Below the pieces are notes generated by a model. That model saw nothing but the letters and a program-made list of their open reading frames with translations. It was not told the DNA's origin and made no database searches. Positions 61,763 through 64,000 of a stretch of 64,000 bases of DNA are shown in pieces. The translations under genes and the position numbers were made by a program. Origin of the DNA: Anaerobium acetethylicum (GTDB lineage: Bacteria > Bacillota > Clostridia > Lachnospirales > Lachnospiraceae); contig NZ_FMKA01000003.1 of the NCBI RefSeq assembly GCF_900096945.1, positions 62,001 to 126,000 on the forward strand, given 5' to 3'. Position 1 is the stretch's first letter, and every line of letters starts with the position of its first letter.

Positions 61763-64000
61763 TCAGACCATCACTGCTGTCTGATTGCTGGCTTCTGCAT
61801 ATTTTTTTATATTAGATGCATTTACATATTTTTGCAGTTCTCCCTCTTCAATGACGACGAGGGTCGGAGCCTGCATGATACCGAATTTTGCGGCCATTTC
61901 CGCATTCTCCTCTGCATCGATTGTCAGATATTCTTCATTTGAGAGATATTCCTTCGCAATCCTGCAGTTTGGACATGTCTTTGTTGTAAACAGATATTTG
62001 GCCGGCGCCGCTTCCACTTTCACGTCGTCCTTTGAAACAGTCACGCAATTTACGCTTGCCTTCTTCAGTACCGAATTGTCAACATCATACAATGTTCTGT
62101 TCTTGTATTCCTGTGTCTTTCCTTCATTCCAGTTCTGCACCGGTCTGTAGTAGCCAGTGATTCGACTGTAGACTTCGGCTTTTGCACCGCATTCAGGACA
62201 CTCAAAATGTTCGCCGTTCAGATATCCGTGCTCCTTGCAGATGGAGTATGTCGGTGACATCGTATAATATGGGAGCTTATAGTTCTCCGAAATCTTCCTT
62301 ACCAGTTTTGCAGCTGCTGCCCAGTCAGGAAGCTTCTCGCCCAGGAACGCATGGAATACTGTACCTGAAGTATAGAGCGTCTGGAGTTCATCCTGTATGT
62401 CGAGGGCATCGAAAATATCTGCCGTGTATTCAACAGGAAGATGGGAGCTGTTGGTGTAATACGGGGTGTCCCCTTCCCTGCCGGCAGTCCTGATGTCCGG
62501 CCAGCGTTTCCTGTCATGTTTTGCAAGTCTGTATGTGGTAGATTCTGCCGGTGTCGCTTCGAGGTTATACAGGTCTCCGAACTCTTCCTGGTAGTCCGCA
62601 AGCCTTTCCCTCATATGGTTCAGGACTTCTTTGGTGAATTCCTGTGTCTTCTCATCAGTAAGATCCGCATTCAGCCAGCATGCATTCAGGCCGACTTCAT
62701 TCATTCCAATCAGGCCGATTGTGGAGAAATGATTCTGAAATCCTCCCAGATACCTTTTTGTGTATGGATAAAGCCCCTCGTTCAGAAGTTTCGTGATTAC
62801 GGTCCTCTTGATCTTCAGGGATCTTGCGGATATATCCATCATCCTGTCGAGCCTCTTGTAGAATTCTTCCTTTGTCTTTGACTGGTAAGCAATCCTTGGC
62901 ATGTTGATCGTAACAACGCCTACTGAACCTGTGCTTTCCCCTGATCCGAAGAACCCGCCTGTCTTTTTGCGCAGTTCCCTCAGGTCAAGCCTCAGCCTGC
63001 AGCACATGCTCCGCACATCGCTCGGCTCCATGTCGCTGTTGATATAGTTTGAAAAATAAGGCGTTCCGTATTTTGCAGTCATTTCAAACAGCAGCCTGTT
63101 GTTTTCAGTATCTGACCAGTCGAAATCCTTTGTAATGGAGTAGGTCGGTATCGGGTACTGGAATCCCCTGCCGTTTGCATCGCCTTCAATCATGATCTGG
63201 ATGAAGGCCTTGTTTACCATATCCATTTCCTTCTTGCAGTCCTTGTATTTGAAGTCCATTTCCCTGCCGCCTACGATTGCATTTAATTCTGCAAGGTCAT
63301 TCGGCACTGTCCAGTCAAGAGTGATGTTTGAAAAGGGAGCCTGCGTGCCCCATCTGCTTGGCGTATTCACGCCGTATATGAATGACTGGATGCACTGTTT
63401 CACTTCCCTGTAGTCAAGATTGTCAGCTTTGACAAATGGCGCCAGGTAGGTGTCGAATGAGGAAAACGCCTGTGCGCCGGCCCATTCGTTCTGCATAATT
63501 CCAAGGAAATTGACCATCTGGTTGCACAAAGTCGAAAGGTGGCTTGCAGGAGAAGAAGTGATTTTTCCCGGAATGCCTCCAAGACCTTCCTTGATCAGCT
63601 GCTTCAGGGACCATCCTGCGCAATAGCCTGTCAGCATAGACAGGTCATGAAGGTGGATATCCGCATTTCTGTGGGCCTCCGCGATTTCCTGGTCATATAT
63701 TTCAGAAAGCCAGTAATTTGCCGTTACTGCACCTGAATTGCTTAAGATAAGGCCGCCGACCGAATAAGTAACGGTTGAATTTTCCTTGACGCGCCAGTCC
63801 TCCACCTTGACATAGCTGTTTACGATATCCTTGTAATCCAGGATCGTAGCATGCATGTTACGGACCTTTTCCCTCTGCTTGCGGTAAAGGATATAGGCTT
63901 TCGCCACATCCGTATACCCTGTCTGTTCCAGAACCTTCTCCACGCTGTCCTGTATATCCTCAACGCTTATTTTGGAATCTGCGATCTTCATCTGAAAATC
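61763..64000 (-). CDS. nrdD: Anaerobic ribonucleoside-triphosphate reductase with fused C-terminal redoxin (5' end beyond window)
   Basis: The frame stays open to the right edge; an internal ATG exists at 63991, but the visible start (KISVEDIQDSVEKVL) is the tail of an ATP-cone, so the true start is outside. Catalytic core: SSPASHLSTLCNQMVNFLG, SMCCRLRLDLRELRKKTGG, GSVGVVTINMPR, YTMSPTYSICKEHGY, a zinc-like CPECG, and the glycyl-radical region SRITGYYRPVQNW. The last ~75 residues form a thioredoxin-fold domain (FTTKTCPNCRIAKEYL, MQAPTLVVIEEG) with a CPNC redox motif. This suggests built-in disulfide reduction in place of a formate-dependent reaction (inference). Reduces NTPs to dNTPs under anoxia; the activase nrdG is not visible. 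Confidence 0.93.
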   Translation of the reverse strand, partial: DFQMKIADSKISVEDIQDSVEKVLEQTGYTDVAKAYILYRKQREKVRNMHATILDYKDIVNSYVKVEDWRVKENSTVTYSVGGLILSNSGAVTANYWLSEIYDQEIAEAHRNADIHLHDLSMLTGYCAGWSLKQLIKEGLGGIPGKITSSPASHLSTLCNQMVNFLGIMQNEWAGAQAFSSFDTYLAPFVKADNLDYREVKQCIQSFIYGVNTPSRWGTQAPFSNITLDWTVPNDLAELNAIVGGREMDFKYKDCKKEMDMVNKAFIQIMIEGDANGRGFQYPIPTYSITKDFDWSDTENNRLLFEMTAKYGTPYFSNYINSDMEPSDVRSMCCRLRLDLRELRKKTGGFFGSGESTGSVGVVTINMPRIAYQSKTKEEFYKRLDRMMDISARSLKIKRTVITKLLNEGLYPYTKRYLGGFQNHFSTIGLIGMNEVGLNACWLNADLTDEKTQEFTKEVLNHMRERLADYQEEFGDLYNLEATPAESTTYRLAKHDRKRWPDIRTAGREGDTPYYTNSSHLPVEYTADIFDALDIQDELQTLYTSGTVFHAFLGEKLPDWAAAAKLVRKISENYKLPYYTMSPTYSICKEHGYLNGEHFECPECGAKAEVYSRITGYYRPVQNWNEGKTQEYKNRTLYDVDNSVLKKASVNCVTVSKDDVKVEAAPAKYLFTTKTCPNCRIAKEYLSNEEYLTIDAEENAEMAAKFGIMQAPTLVVIEEGELQKYVNASNIKKYAEASNQTAVMV

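Overview
The window looks like chromosome from a low-to-middle GC anaerobic Firmicute, most likely a Lachnospiraceae-type Clostridium. The evidence is the gene orders (hrcA-grpE-dnaK-dnaJ-prmA-rsmE, and the yrzL/ruvX/yrzB/yrrL/yrrM/yrrN-like cluster), strong AGGAGG ribosome binding sites, frequent TTG/GTG starts, a class III (anaerobic) ribonucleotide reductase, and many short palindromic repeats scattered between genes. I found no rRNA, tRNA, CRISPR array, phage or insertion sequence with a transposase. Nearly all genes lie on the minus strand; the exceptions are an HPr-like gene at 11 kb, a phosphodiesterase/PAP2 pair at 35-37 kb and hsp20 at 43 kb.

Region by region (minus-strand transcription runs right to left). 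1-5 kb: end of a YifB/ComM ATPase gene, then ptsG-antiterminator-ptsH, with a ribonucleic antiterminator leader and overlapping terminator before ptsG. 5.4-10.7 kb: housekeeping/tRNA modification cluster mtaB, ireB-like, ruvX, UPF0473, fur, a short MltG-like protein, trmR, trhP. 10.9 kb: a divergent HPr-like protein. 11.5-21.1 kb: chaperone operon under a CIRCE operator, followed by prmA, rsmE, cysteine desulfurase and thiI. 21.3-29.3 kb: a degenerate sigma-factor-like protein with a Cys/His-rich tail, then a Tad/type-IVb-pilus-like locus. 29.6-34 kb: cyclase-family protein, cytidylate-kinase-like protein and galK-galT. 34-43 kb: wHTH regulator, phosphodiesterase, PAP2 protein, GT2 glycosyltransferase and UDP-galactopyranose mutase, a LytS-like kinase with a SARP-like response regulator, and hsp20. 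43-47.6 kb: TauE, ketopantoate-reductase-like protein, phospho-sugar mutase and ThpR. 47.9-52.6 kb: purine operon purK-E-M-N-D. 52.7-56.9 kb: M29-like aminopeptidase, HD hydrolase and small membrane proteins. 56.9-61.5 kb: pyrC-F-K-D-E. 61.8 kb to the edge: nrdD with a fused redoxin domain.

The points most worth a second look are these. (1) Two HPr-like proteins show reciprocal loss: PtsH keeps His15 but has Arg at position 46, while the 76-residue protein at 10955 keeps the Ser46 motif but has lost His15. (2) The sigma-like protein has lost region 4 and much of region 2.3-2.4 and ends in a 6-Cys/9-His tail. (3) The Tad-like locus has two MinD/CpaE-like proteins with eroded P-loops and a small pilin-like gene interrupted at a T6 tract. 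(4) At least five families of interspersed palindromic repeats are present; one of them carries a conserved open reading frame. Family assignments rest on recognising motifs by eye, without database searches.
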